Shown here: positions 45,891-57,460 of the stretch, one piece after another
How the letters are laid out: every line of letters begins with the position of its first letter
Numbering within the stretch: position 1 is the stretch's first letter
Origin: Isoetes taiwanensis
Taxonomy: Eukaryota; Streptophyta; Lycopodiopsida; Isoetales; Isoetaceae
Length of the DNA: 64,000 nt
Direction of reading: 5' to 3'
NCBI GenBank assembly: GCA_021234155.1
Contig: JAJEKV010000026.1
Coordinates: forward strand, 17,777,147-17,841,146
Translations under genes and position numbers: made by a program
Notes under the pieces: model-generated
Told to the model about the DNA's origin: nothing
The model's input: only the letters and a program-made list of their open reading frames with translations
Databases searched by the model: none

Positions 45891-46145
45891 TAGAGTTTAT
45901 GGTTCACGGAGACCAAATCAGGTAGGCCGGGTTAGATCCAGCTTGCTGATTATGCCCCAAAAATTCCCAAACCAATCACCTCAAGGGCAACCCAAATATC
46001 ATTTTGGAAGATTTTAGCAAAATAACTTAAATCCAGGTTTTATTTATAGTACGTCAAATAATAACAAGACTTCCCACATATTTTTGCACTTGAACCAAGG
46101 GCTATCGATGGTTCTAAGTGCACCCGATTTGGGTTGGCCTCCCGT

Positions 46146-46493
46146 GGAAACCCTTCCAAATTTCCATGGAAACCCTTCCAATTTTCCATGGAAACCCTTC
46201 CTATTTTCCATGGAAACCCTTCCGGCTTTCATTAAAACCAGGAAGGGTTTCCAATGGAAAATTGGAAGGGTTTCCCATTTGAAAATCGGAAGGGTTTCCT
46301 CGGAAAATGGGAAGGGTTTCCATTTTTTTTTTTCGCACGCCGCCATTAATGGTGCACGCTCATGCACGCTCATAAATATGCACGACACCCAAGAATTTAA
46401 ATTTTAATTCAAATGGAAACCCTTCCTATTTTCCAAAGCCATGGGAAAATAGGAAGCGTTTCCACAAATGGGGGAAAATAGGAAGGGTTTCCA
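46146..46493. repeat. GGAAACCCTTCC fold-back array, unit 2
   Basis: Four direct GGAAACCCTTCC motifs at 46146, 46168, 46190 and 46212 (22-bp spacing) are followed by four inverted GGAAGGGTTTCC motifs at 46241, 46264, 46288 and 46310. After a gap come one more direct motif (46415), a variant inverted one near 46452 and an inverted one (46482). The two blocks can fold on each other. It ends about 65 bp before the first ATG of the MULE gene and may be its promoter or a transposase-binding region. Confidence 0.85.
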
Positions 46494-46556
46494 CGTTTGA
46501 TCAAAAAATTTCTAAGGGCGCTTCTTGCGCTTTGCTCTCCGCCACTGCATCTCCTT

Positions 46557-48985
46557 ATGAATCCGGAGCTTGACGCATTTGAAGAATGCGAGGAGGATGC
46601 TTCTACCGATTCATCACAATATGATTCGGACGAAACTGTAAGTGATTTTGCTTTTGAAAATATTGACAATGCTGCAAGTTTTGAGGATTTAGAAGATGAA
46701 GACAATGCAGGACCAAATGTGGAGTATGATCCCTTGGAAGAGGAACGTTACATTCAATGGTTTCCTCCTATTCCTGTTATCGCCTCTGCTGAGGGCTACA
46801 TTTTTAACGAAGCTTCATATTATTTGATGGTGCATTGTGTCCAAAATTCCGTCCATCCCTTTGTTCAAGATGTCCTTCAAGCAGATCCTAATTTTCCTGC
46901 GGGGTATGTTCGCCAAACACAAAAGCCACGAGATACACAAATCATAACGAGGTGGTCGAGCTTCTAGGAGAAGTTGCAAGTCCATACAGAATCTCGTCTT
47001 CTCTTGCGCTTGACCTTTGGCAAATGGCTCTACATCCCACCATCATGGATGTGGAAGCAAATCATCTTCAGAGCTCATGTCGAAGGTGGTCTACGCCACT
47101 TGCCTATATGTCCTACCCTAGATAACATCAAGAAGGTATGGCAGATTGGAGCCAAGTTTCATGGCATTCCAGAAGATTATGTGAGGCAATGCATAGAAGT
47201 ATGTGGGTGCAGTTCCCGTCCGACGAAGCCTACGAGGAGACAAGAGTTATTCAATTATGAGGAGATAGTGCCATATCACTCCTTGGAAAGTCGAGTGGAG
47301 CAGTTACAAATAGATCACAGGACGCCATACCAGGGATTGGATGAATGATATGATATGTGTTGATTACATCTGTCATCGAGGGGGAAGTGCACGAAGGCGT
47401 GGTCTGTGTCAGGGAAGACAGACAAGAAGGAGTTTCAAGATAAGATGCGGGTTTCGTCTTCGCACAATGATACCGAGCAATCCGAGTACAGATAGTTCTG
47501 CCACAATACACATTTGTGTTGGGCATGATGGACACAACCCGTGGTCTGAAGATGGCGAGTGGTCCCGGCCCTTGCATCCCTCTGTTGCAGAGGTGACTGC
47601 TAACATGCTGCTGGACACGAGATATTTTCAAGCTGTGTGGACTAATATGTTAGAGAGAGAAAAGAAGTTGTGTCGCACCACCACACCAGTGGAGAGAGCC
47701 ACTTATCGCTTTAAGGTGGCCCACGAGGGCATATGGCACATTGGTTACCACTTACGTATAAAAGGTATGTACACTTATCCAACATGGAAGGAATGAAATA
47801 AGTTTTTCTTGTTTTTTGGGTTACCACGCCTATTGTGTTGCAGGATCATTACTCGGACCAGATTGGGATGCCGTAGAGAGTGGGATGGATGCTTGGGTTA
47901 GATCAGGAAAGGTCATATACCACCAACCCTATGCACCCGACCATGATGACCCGACTAGTCGGCCTTGGATTGTTGTCATCCAGGACAAATGGATGCTGGA
48001 ACAAGCTATAAAGTACAGTCCAAATGGTGGTTGGACCATGGATTCCACGTTCAGAACTAACATGTATGGTTGTCCACTATATGGTGCACATGTCCCTAAT
48101 CTCAATGGTATCGGCGTGCCTGTTTTCTACATGCTGTGCACCATTGTCCCTGGGAAGCACCATGAGAGATTGGCATTGGGAGTGGCCCTGCGTGCAGTCT
48201 TTGCCCGCATGGGCAGCGTTCGACCTAGGGCTATTATGATAGACCTCGATAACGCAGAACGAGCAGCATTAGATGATGTCATTCTCGAGGACCCGCATTG
48301 CTGGCTAGGGGAGACACAGGTGAACCCTTTATGGAAGTTATTATGTAATGCATATTATATCGCGTAATGTATTGTCTGCAGATCGCATGTCATGTTCTTG
48401 CGTGTTGGTTCCATAGGAAACAGGTGTGGCTAAAGTATCTACTACCGAAGGTAATTCCTCTATTACGTGTACATATGGCATCACCTCGAAGTCGTTAATC
48501 GCTATCCCCTTGCGGGTTCGAGTCAAGCAAGAAAGAAAATGCGGCTATTCTTGCCTTTCTCTCATGATGACAGAGTTCTACCTTGCCAAAGCATAATCTC
48601 GGCTTGTATAAGATCCTCCATCCCAATTTGTTAGTGTAGATGGAATTGAAGCCCCAAAGGGCACAATGGAGACGCTGAAAGAAGTCGCCCTCATGCTTGT
48701 AAAGAAGAAGCAAGCGACTCTTCAAAAGTGGGTTGATATAACGACAATGCAGTTTGACAGAATCCAGGTGGCAGAGAAAGAAGAGCTGGAGCAGATTATC
48801 CAGGAGGTATGCCGTGATGTCAGATTGCTCGGTTCCGCAGATAGCCCTGCACCTATGAAGTTCAAAGGGTCTTATGCCGCGATGTGCTGCTGCTTGCGGG
48901 ACCTCTCTATCCATCTAGATCGCTTTGGTCCACTTCGGACAAGAACCACCTCTCCACGCGGAGGTAGGCCAAGGGGTGGAACAAG
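46557..48985 (+). CDS. MULE/FAR1-like transposase gene, unit 2 (best copy)
   Basis: From ATG 46557 the frame reads an acidic N-terminus (MNPELDAFEECEEDASTDSS), has an in-frame TAG at 46965, and continues in the same frame with HVEGGLRHLPICPTLDNIKK and IPEDYVRQCIEVCGC (Zn-binding-like). After a shift near 47340 comes SFKIRCGFRLRTMIPSNPST then ATIHICVGHDGHNPWSE, a FAR1/FLYWCH-like C..C..H..H finger. After intron 1 the MULE-type DDE core reads GGWTMDSTFRTNMYGCPLYG, VPVFYMLCTIVPGKHHERLA, IMIDLDNAERAAL and, after intron 2, IACHVLACWFHRKQVWLKYL (the C-x-FH...W block). Introns 47765-47843 and 48320-48381 splice perfectly in frame. A Glu/Lys-rich coiled coil ends it. The TAG and shift suggest decay or consensus error. 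Confidence 0.82.
47765..47843 (+). other. intron 1 of the unit 2 MULE gene
   Basis: CGTATAAAAG|GTATGTACAC ... TGTTGCAG|GATCATTACTC. This is a phase 1 intron of 79 nt; removal joins HLRIK-G-SLLGPDWDAVE in one frame. It is conserved in all three units. Confidence 0.88.
48320..48381 (+). other. intron 2 of the unit 2 MULE gene
   Basis: GAGACACAG|GTGAACCC ... GTCTGCAG|ATCGCATG. This is a phase 0 intron of 62 nt; removal joins CWLGETQ to IACHVLACWFH, the conserved C-F-H block of MULE transposases. The next intron begins after CTACCGAAG at 48451, and its acceptor near 48515 is damaged. Confidence 0.86.
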
Positions 48986-49011
48986 CATCGTTTGAAGTTT
49001 CAGGGGGAAAG

Positions 49012-49884
49012 TTTCCCTTTGTCTTTCTCTTTTCCCATACCACTTATCCCTTTTCTCACCACTTCCTTCTTTCCCTCTTCCCTTTTCCTCGTGTCTCTTT
49101 GCCTTTTCCTTTTCACCTTTCCACCCCCTTTTTCTTTTTTTTTCCTTTCCCTAACCTCCCCCTTTTCCCCATTGCCCTTTTTTTCTCTCCCCTTTTTTCT
49201 TTTTGTTTCCTCTTTTCCTTTTCAATTGCGTAGTTCCCATTTCCCCACCTTTTCCATGCACCCCTTTTCCTCCTTTCTCCATCCTCTTCTTCTTTTCCCT
49301 TTGTCCGTTCCCCTCCTTTTTTTCTTTCCCTTTTTTTTTTTTACTTTTTCCATGCTCTTTTTCCCATCATTTTTCCCCTTTCTCCAACCTTTCTCCTTTG
49401 GGCTTTTTCTCGTGCCCTTTTTCCATCTCCCTCTCCCCTTTTCTCATGCCCATTTTCTCCTCCCTTTTCCCCTTTCCGCATTGCTTTTTCTTTTTTCCTT
49501 CCCCTTTCGCTTTTCCAATGCCCCCTTTCCCTTTACTTTTCCTCCTTTCCCCACTCTTTTCCCATTGCCCTTTCTTCCTTCCCTTTCCTCTCTCCCCTCT
49601 TTGTTTTCCCTTTCTTTTTTCCCTTTCCCATGTCACTTTTCCTTTTCCTCACCATTTTCTTCTTCCCCTTTTTCCCAGTCCCTTTTTCCCTCTTCCCCTT
49701 TTTCCCAGGCCCTTTTTCCCTCTTCCCCTTTCCCTCGTGCCTTTTTCCCTTCACTTTTGCCTTTTCGTCCTCCCTTTTCCTTAATCTTCGATATTGCAAT
49801 AAAATCATCACCGTTCGATAATCCACACCATTAGATTTAGGGCTTGATGGAAGCGGACCTGCGCTAAAACATTATAATATAGGA
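49012..49884 (-). mobile_element. Helitron 2, 5' part in unit 3
   Basis: Nearly identical to the unit 2 copy, with the same terminus ending AATATAGGA at 49884 followed by host T. It also lacks the 3' terminus. Confidence 0.82.
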
Positions 49885-50895
49885 TGGTGCCATGAATGTG
49901 CGATCCCCCTTATTCCAGGAGAATATTCCAAGCAAATCTGTAATTATGAGAGTTTGGTATTCTAGGTGGCATGGGAAAAAAGGAGCGGAAATATGACGTG
50001 GAATGGCTGATAGGAGGCCATTTTGAGACCCCAAATCCGCCCTAATGATATTGATCAGCTGGAGAGATGGCTCGCTGATAATGGAGGCACTAGGGCTCAC
50101 CTCCTACACCAGATCACCAGGCAGCTGATCTATGCTGATGATGTGGACCTTCTAGCACACACTTAGGCAGACATGCAACGCCATCTCAATGCCCTGGGTA
50201 TATTTTGCCAGGTGACTGACATGCGCATCAACTTAGCCAAAACCAAGGTAGTTCTGGTATCGTCCGCATGCCAGCCAAGGCCTTCAATCCTCACTTATCG
50301 TGGCCAAAATGTTGAAGCAATGCCCGCTTACAAATATTTGAGAGTGGAGTTCCCATCGGCCATGAACTGGGGCAATTCCATCCGGCTGCGAGCCGTAGCA
50401 GGGGAAAGGCACTCTATGCAATGGAGAACAATAGCCACAAGGCAGACCAATCGCGCCTATTCAAGGTCTTTGGTAGAACCCGCGTGCTTTTGTAAGGGTC
50501 GAGGTCGGGGCACTGGTGGGATTTCCCTACCGCCACTTGGAGTGACTTGGCAGGTGTAGAAAGCTTTCTTGGCATCGGGCCCAGGGGTGAAGTCACGGAT
50601 TCCATACCGACAATCTTTGCAGTGTGAAATAGGTTTCTTGCCTCTTCAAAGAGGGGCCCTTGACAGACACATCGTCTACTTCCAGAAGGTGGTCAGCATG
50701 GATGATACTCGTCTCCCTAACCTCGCTTACACTATGGCAATGGGGCCTCAACGTCTAAAAGCCTGCTGGCAGGAAAAGAGAGCTCAGTGACTGGCCAGAT
50801 GGAATGTGCAGGAGCACAGGTGCATCCAAGTACAAACGGAGGCAAATCGCCGCAGTCTCAAACAGTACCTTGACACATGCTTCCTCATTAAGCTA
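49885..50895 (+). mobile_element. LINE 3' ORF2 fragment, unit 3
   Basis: Same fragment as in unit 2, with YADD intact and the same TAG (AACTTAGGCAGACATG-type context). It is damaged around 50455-50640, where CTG/CAG sites are rewritten. Confidence 0.83.
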
Positions 50896-50984
50896 TGGGA
50901 TGCCAGCACCCTTGAACAGGTCAAGACGGCACATTATTAATGCCACATAAATCTCATGTTGGAGCAGGGCCCGCAATGCTCTCA

Positions 50985-51115
50985 ACCCGATTTACGCTCT
51001 TGTTCTGCTCTTGCTCTGTTCAGGTTCACCTTACGCTCTGCTCCAGTTCCGATTCTAGTTGCTCCTGCTCTTGCTCCTGTTCCTGCTCATGTTTTTGCTC
51101 CTGCTTCTGTAGAGG
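50985..51115 (+). repeat. CTCCTG minisatellite, unit 3
   Basis: Same array. Some CTG words are changed to TTACG or AGG, others intact (GTTGCTCCTGCTCTTGCTCC). Confidence 0.72.
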
Positions 51116-51199
51116 CTTCTTCATGCCCTCAGTTTCGTATCTCGAAGATTTCTCTTTGCAAGTTCATTAAATCTGGAAGGCAAGGTCGAAGTTCAGGTT

Positions 51200-53940
51200 T
51201 TGCAATCCAAGTTCAGTATTTGTTCCAAGATTTGAAAGACAAGAAGCATAATCCTCTGAAAAGTAGAAGTAAGGTTTGAAAGCCCAAAGGCAGCCACCTT
51301 ACAAATAAAAGGTCCCACAAAGTGGTAAAAGTTATTCTTAACTAATCCTCAGGTTTGATCGAAATTTGGTTATACTCGAAAAAATCATCTATGTAAAAGT
51401 ATATCTCATGACCAGTGGCCTGTTCCAGAAATTTTCATTTATAAATGGGGCAGTGGAAAGTGATTCGTATTTGTGGCTTGATTGAGTTTTTGATAATCAA
51501 CATAGATACAAATTTTGCCATTGTGCGTGATGGCAATCATGATGGTGCTCATCCATTTAGAATGTTTGATCTCATAAATAAGGTCAGATAACAAGGGTTT
51601 GCCAATTTCAGCCGGGGATAGATTACATGCGTCACTGAAATCTAAATTCATGGCGTATAAAGTTAAAAATACATATTTTTTTGAAAAAGCGTATTTTCGT
51701 ATTTTTTAGTCGCCGACCGGAAAAAAAAAATTTTCGCGTCTGTGAAACCTTCTAAACAGCAGACTTGAAAGCAAAGAAAAAAGCGCATCTGCGAAAAAAA
51801 GGGATTTTTTTTTGTGTTCGTGTATGCCCTTTATACTTTTTCGCATACGCGAAAAAGCTTTCGCACGTGGTTTAGAATGTTTCGCATACGCGATATTCAA
51901 ATTTCAACTTTTTTTTTTGCTACGCGCTTTATACTGTTTCGCGTACGCGGTTTAGAGTACGCGAAATTCAAATTCAAATTCGTACGCGGGATTTTCATTT
52001 TTATTTTTTTTCTCTTCTGCGTACGCGGTTTTCACTGTTTAGTGTACGCGAAAAAACTTTCGCATACGAGAAATAGTGTAAAGCGTGTAAACGAATTTTT
52101 TTTTCCGCGTACGCCGTTTTCAACTGATTTTGCATCTGCGAAAAACTTTAGTGTCTGGCTTTAGTTCTTTTCAGCGTATGCAAAATCTTTGACACACGAA
52201 TTGTTTTTGCCATATTTTTTAGGTATTATACGACAATTTGTGTCGTATCATACGAATAATATATATTACATATAAAATGTACGAAGTATTGAACCTATCC
52301 CTGATTTCAGCTTTAACTCTATCACGGTAATTTAGATTAAGCCTATACTATCGTTGGTAAATGGAAAGTGAGTCCGTTTTGGTGGGAATGGTGAGTTCCC
52401 CCAACTTCTTTTTTAGTGCCAGCCTTTTTTGTGCAAATATATATATTTCTATTTCTTGAGTAGTTTGAAAGCGACGTGCGCTAGAGGCACTAGTTGATTC
52501 GTGTTAATATCATTGACTTTTAATTTAGACTTGAAACGTGTGGAACGACACAGAAATACTGGGTTAGCGTGTTCAACTAAGAGAAGTGTTCATGGTGACA
52601 TTGAAAGTGCCATCACGGGATGTCGGTTGATCATGTTGCCAATATTGTATGCTCTTTGGTTTACGTAGGAAAGGACAACCAACTAATAATACGGTCGCAT
52701 GGATCATCTCTGCTTTTGAATACCAAACTCAAGGAGATCATCAATGTTGGTGGTAAGTTCCATGTTGATGGAAATAGCGAGATCAAGTTGACCTTACTTA
52801 AAATAATATGAGCGATTTGCTAAATTTTTGGGCACGGCCAAGAGATCATGTTAACAAAGTGCATATCTTTGAGCACGATTATGTGCTAATGAGAGACATA
52901 TTATTGTTTGTAACTAAAATCAATCCAATTTAAGGATTTGGCTGGTGGAAGATTAAATGCTGATTGATTTGGCGATGAAGCGTAGAGTTGCTCTTACATT
53001 ATCAATGAAAGTTGTGGGAGTTTGAACTTGGTTCATAGGGAGGAGTGGAAGCAGGTCGAAGGTGGTTGTGGTCCTCTTTAGCTTTAGCAATCCAAGTCAA
53101 TAGACTATTAGTCGAAGATGAAGTAGTGTGATTAGTTCACGGAATCTAAACTTGACCTCGGGGAACGACAAGACAAGTGTTCTCGATATGTCTCCATTAA
53201 TGACAATTGAAATTATAGAGCTTTTGAAGGATCAAAAGTGTTATGTGGTTGAATGGATGATGATCTTTGCTTATAAAACTACTAAGTCAGTTGTTGAGGT
53301 GGAACCTAAGTCACTGGTGTGGTTTAGATTTGATATACATTTTTATACGAAAAGGCGTGGAATTTTTTTTTGTGCATTCTTCCATGACATGAGTGATCTT
53401 ATTACGTTTTTTGCAATGTGGACCTCCCAGGCTAGAGTTACATTCATTGACCAGCTGTCCTTGATATTCGCCGAGATTCTTGTTGTTCTGGTTGCATGGT
53501 GTTCTGGGCCACTAGAACTAGTAGTATGATGTTAGCGTTAGACACGGGAAGACGTGAAGAAAAGTCATTCATAAATTGAATAGTAGTTTCTAAGGATTTT
53601 TGGATGTTGAAGTTTTATCGTGATTCGAGAAGGTAGAAGACTGTTGTTCTGGAAGCCATAGCTTCCACCACCATATCTTCTCGATGTTGCACTGCCTTCC
53701 TCCACACAACAAAAACCTTTGCAAAAACACAAAAAAAAAGCCTCACAAAATGCATGTATCCTACTCAATCTATGAAAAAGCAATCTAACACAATCTAGCC
53801 ACTTTCTCCATCATGCTATCAAAGACAACCGATAGAAAACATTCTCGCCAATATAATCGACGCAAAAGGCCAACCATTCGTCCTCCTTAATAGTGTCTAA
53901 TGCTCCCTCATGTAAGTTGACGTGTCGTCAAATGGAGGCG
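51200..53940 (-). mobile_element. Ty3/gypsy fragment (gag, protease, RT), unit 3
   Basis: Same structure. The RT N-terminal block is best preserved here (51651-51439: MSTIMIAITHNGKICIYVDY then QKLNQATNTNHFPLP). A 133-residue plus-strand frame across its gag end (53128-53529) is open in units 2 and 3 but has no recognised motif and lies antisense to the retroelement. Confidence 0.8.
51715..52200. repeat. CpG-motif array in AT-rich DNA, unit 3
   Basis: About twelve near-palindromic motifs such as TTTTCGCATACGCGAAAAA (51838), TTTCGCGTACGCGG (51940), CTGCGTACGCGG (52017) and CCGCGTACGCCG (52104). Where units 1 and 2 read CACAGACGC, this unit reads GCGTACGC. Confidence 0.65.
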
Positions 53941-54244
53941 CTCAGTTCACAACATGTAACGCCGAGAGACTTCCAATATGAGCCTTTTGGGGTTGAGAGA
54001 CTTTCAATCTAAGCCATTGAATTAGCATATCTATGGCATATGTTATCAACCTACCTAAGCTTAGTTCAGGAAATTCCCCAGAACCCTTGGTTCAAGAATT
54101 TCTCCGAAATTCTTAAACCTAACGTGTGGATTTGGAAATTCACATTATAATAGAGCAAAAAAATTTCCTGCTAAAAATAGTGATTTTCCTTGATACTTTC
54201 GTTTGGAATCGATAGAATAGATTTGAATTAATTTTTTTTGAACT

Positions 54245-54350
54245 TTCGTTTGGAATGGAATGGAATGGAATAGAATAGAATAGGATAGAATTGAATTAGC
54301 TTTTCTTGATACATTCATTTGGAATAGAATAGAATCAAATTAGAGTTTAT
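54245..54350 (+). repeat. GGAAT/AGAAT pentanucleotide tract, unit 3
   Basis: Same tract as in unit 2, with one base changed near its end (AATCAAATTAG for AATCGAATTAG). Confidence 0.8.
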
Positions 54351-54593
54351 GGTTCACGGAGACCAAATCAGGTAGGCCGGGTTAGATCCAGCTTGCTGAT
54401 TATGCCCCAAAAATTCCCAAACCAATCACCTCAAGGGCAACCCAAATATCATTTTGGAAGATTTTAGCAAAATAACTTAAATCCAGGTTTTATTTATAGT
54501 CGTCAAATAATAACAAGACTTCCCACATATTTTTGCACTTGAACCAAGGGCTATCGATGGTTCTAAGTGCACCCGATTTGGGTTGGCCTCCCG

Positions 54594-54940
54594 TGGAAAC
54601 CCTTCCAAATTTCCATGGAAACCCTTCCAATTTTCCATGGAAACCCTTCCTATTTTCCATGGAAACCCTTCCGGCTTTCATTAAAACCAGGAAGGGTTTC
54701 CAATGGAAAATTGGAAGGGTTTCCCATTTGAAAATCGGAAGGGTTTCCTCGGAAAATGGGAAGGGTTTCCATTTTTTTTCCCGCCATTAATGGTGCTTGC
54801 GCTCATGCACGCTCATAAATATGCACGACACCCAAGAATTTAAATTTTAATTCAAATGGAAACCCTTCCTATTTTCCAAAGCCATGGGAAAATAGGAAGC
54901 GTTTCCACAAATGGGGGAAAATAGGAAGGGTTTCCACGTT
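54594..54940. repeat. GGAAACCCTTCC fold-back array, unit 3
   Basis: Same array with all eight core motifs intact, 4 direct then 4 inverted, upstream of the unit 3 MULE gene. Confidence 0.85.
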
Positions 54941-54989
54941 TGATCAAAAAATTTCTAAGGGCGCTTCTTGCGCTTTGCTCTCCGCCACT

Positions 54990-57440
54990 GCATCTCCTTA
55001 TGAATGGGAGCTTGGCGATTTTTGAAGAATGCGAGGAGGATGCTTCTACCGATTCATCACAATATGATTGATTTATGGCCGTAAGTGATTTTGCTTTTGA
55101 AAATATTGACAATGCTGCAAGTTTTGAGGATTTAGAAGATGAAGACAATGCGAGGACCAAATGTGGAGTATGATCCCTTGGAAGAGGAGCGTTACATTCA
55201 ATGGTTTCCTCCTATTCTGTTATCGCCTCTGGCGAGGGCTACATTTTAACGAAGCTTCATATTATTTGATGGTGCATTGTGTCCAAAATTCCGTCCATCC
55301 CTTTGTTCAAGATGTCCTTCAAGCGGATCCTAATTTTCTGCGAGGGTATGTTAAGCCAAACACAAAAGCCACGAGATACACAAATCATAACGAGGTGGTC
55401 GAGCTTCTAGGGAGAAGTTGCAAGTCCATCTGAGAATCTCGTCTTCTCTTGCGCTTGACCTTTGGCAAATGGCTCTACATCCCACCATCATGGATGTGGA
55501 AAAAATCATCTTTGAGCTCATGTCGAAGGTGGTCTCGCCACTTGCCTATATGTCCTACCCTAGATAACATCAAGAAGGTATGGCAGATTGGAGCCAAGTT
55601 TCATGGCATTCGGAAGATTATGTGAGGCAATGCATAGAGTATGTGGGTGCGGTTCCGTCCGTGAAGCCCTCACGAGGAGACAAGAGTTATTCAATTATGA
55701 GGAGATAGTGCCATATCACTCCTTGGAAAGTCGAGTGGAAGCGGTTACAAATAGATCCTGCGGGGCGCCATACCAGGGGGATTGGATGAATGATATGATA
55801 TGTGTTGATTACATCTGTCATCCGAGGGGAAGTGCAAGGCGTGGTACGTAATGGGGAAGGCGGACAAGAAGGAGTTTCAAGATAAGATGCGGGTTTCGTC
55901 TTCGCACAATGATCACCAGAGCAATCCAGAATGCGAATAGTTACGCCACAATACACATTTGTGTTGGGCATGATGGACACAACCGTGGGTGCGAAGATGG
56001 CGAGTGGTCGGCCCTTGCATCCCTCACATTGCGAGGTATTTTGCTAACATCTTTCTTGGACACGAGATATTTTCAAGCTGTGTGGACTAATATGTTAGAG
56101 AGAGAAAAGAAGTTGTGTCGCACCACCACACCAGTGGAGAGAGCCACTTATCGCTTTAAGGTGGCCCACGAGGGCATATGGCACATTGTTTACCACTTAC
56201 ATTATAAAGGTATGTACACTTATCCAACATGGAAGGAATGAAATAAGTTTTTCTTGTTTTTTGGTTAACCACGCCTATTGTGTTGCAGGATCATTACTCG
56301 GACCAGATTGGGATGCCGTAGAGAGTGGGATGGATGCTTGGGTTAGATCAGGAAAGGTCATATACCACCAACCCTATGCACCCGACCATGATGACCCGAC
56401 TAATCGGCCTTGGATTGTTGTCATCGGGACAAATGGATCTTTGGAACAAGCTATAAAATGCAGATCCAAATGGTGGTTGGACCATGGATTCCACGTTCAG
56501 AACTAACATGTATGGTTGTCCACTATATGGTGCACATGTCCCCTAATCTCAATGGTATCGGCGTTACATTTTTCTACATCTTTGTGCACCATTGTCCCAG
56601 GAAGCACCATGAGAGATTGGCATTGGGGGTGGCCTGGCGTGCAGTCTTTACCCGCATGGGCAGCGTTCGACCTAGGGCTATTATGATAGACCTCGATACT
56701 TGTGAAGCGGCGGCATTAGATGATGTCATTCTCGAGGACCCGCATTCTTTGGCTAGGGGAGACGGGTGAACCCTTTATGGAAGTTATTATGTAATGCATA
56801 TTATATCGCGTAATGTATGTATTGTCTGCGGATCGCATGTCATGTTCTTCGCGTGTTGGTTCCATAGGAAGCTTGAGGTGTGGCTAAAGTATCTACTACC
56901 AAGGTAATTCCTCTATTACGTGTACATATGGCATCACCTCGAAATTAGTTAATCGCTATCCCCTTGCGGAGGTTCCAGTCAAGCAAGAAAGAAAGCGACT
57001 ATTCTTGCCTTTCTCTCATGATGGACAGAGTTCTACCTTGCCAAGCATAATCTCGCTTGTATAAGATCCTCCATCCGGTCTGTTAGTGTAGATGGAATTG
57101 AAGCCCCAAAGGGCACAATGGAGCGGCCCGAAAGAAAGTCGCCCTCATGCTTGTAAAGAAAAAAACAGCGACTCTTCAAAAGTGGGTTGATATAACGACA
57201 ATGCGGTTTGTGAGAATCCGGTGGCGAAGAAAGAGCTGGGGCAGATTATCGGGGAGGTATGCGTGATGTCAGATTGCTTTCGGTTCATGAGATAGCCCCG
57301 CACCTATGAAGTTCAAAGGGTCTTATGCATTGCGAGGCTTTCTTTGCATCGGGGACCTCTCTATCCATCTAGATCGCTGGTCCCGCCGACAAGAACCACC
57401 TCTCCGCTGGAGGTAGGCCAAGGGGTGGAACAAGCATACG
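54990..57440 (+). pseudogene. MULE/FAR1-like transposase gene, unit 3 (broken)
   Basis: Same gene with breaks concentrated at former CAG/CTG sites (for example TGCGGTTCCG for TGCAGTTCCCG near 55650). The DDE-core pieces NMYGCPLYG and RPRAIMIDLD are readable, and intron 1 borders are kept. The copy ends at the right junction of the tandem array. Confidence 0.78.
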
Positions 57441-57460
57441 TTTGAAGTTTCAGGGCGAAG

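Larger units (their letters stand above)
40536..49011 (+). repeat. tandem unit 2 (about 8.5 kb)
   Basis: It begins at TTTCCCTTTGTCTTTCTC, directly after the end of the MULE gene of unit 1. It is the cleanest copy: long frames stay open, and it retains the Helitron 5' terminus. Confidence 0.94.
49012..57460 (+). repeat. tandem unit 3 (about 8.45 kb)
   Basis: Same content as unit 2. After its MULE gene the sequence runs GTTTGAAGTTTCAGGGCGAAG and then into unique DNA (AAATTTAGAAGCG) instead of another pyrimidine tract, which defines the outer right junction of the array. Confidence 0.94.

Noticed and set aside
53128-53529. 133-residue plus-strand open frame repeated at 44682-45083
   Set aside because: It is antisense to the gag-like frame of the gypsy fragment, closed by changes in unit 1, and has no recognised motif. 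Probably a shadow frame.
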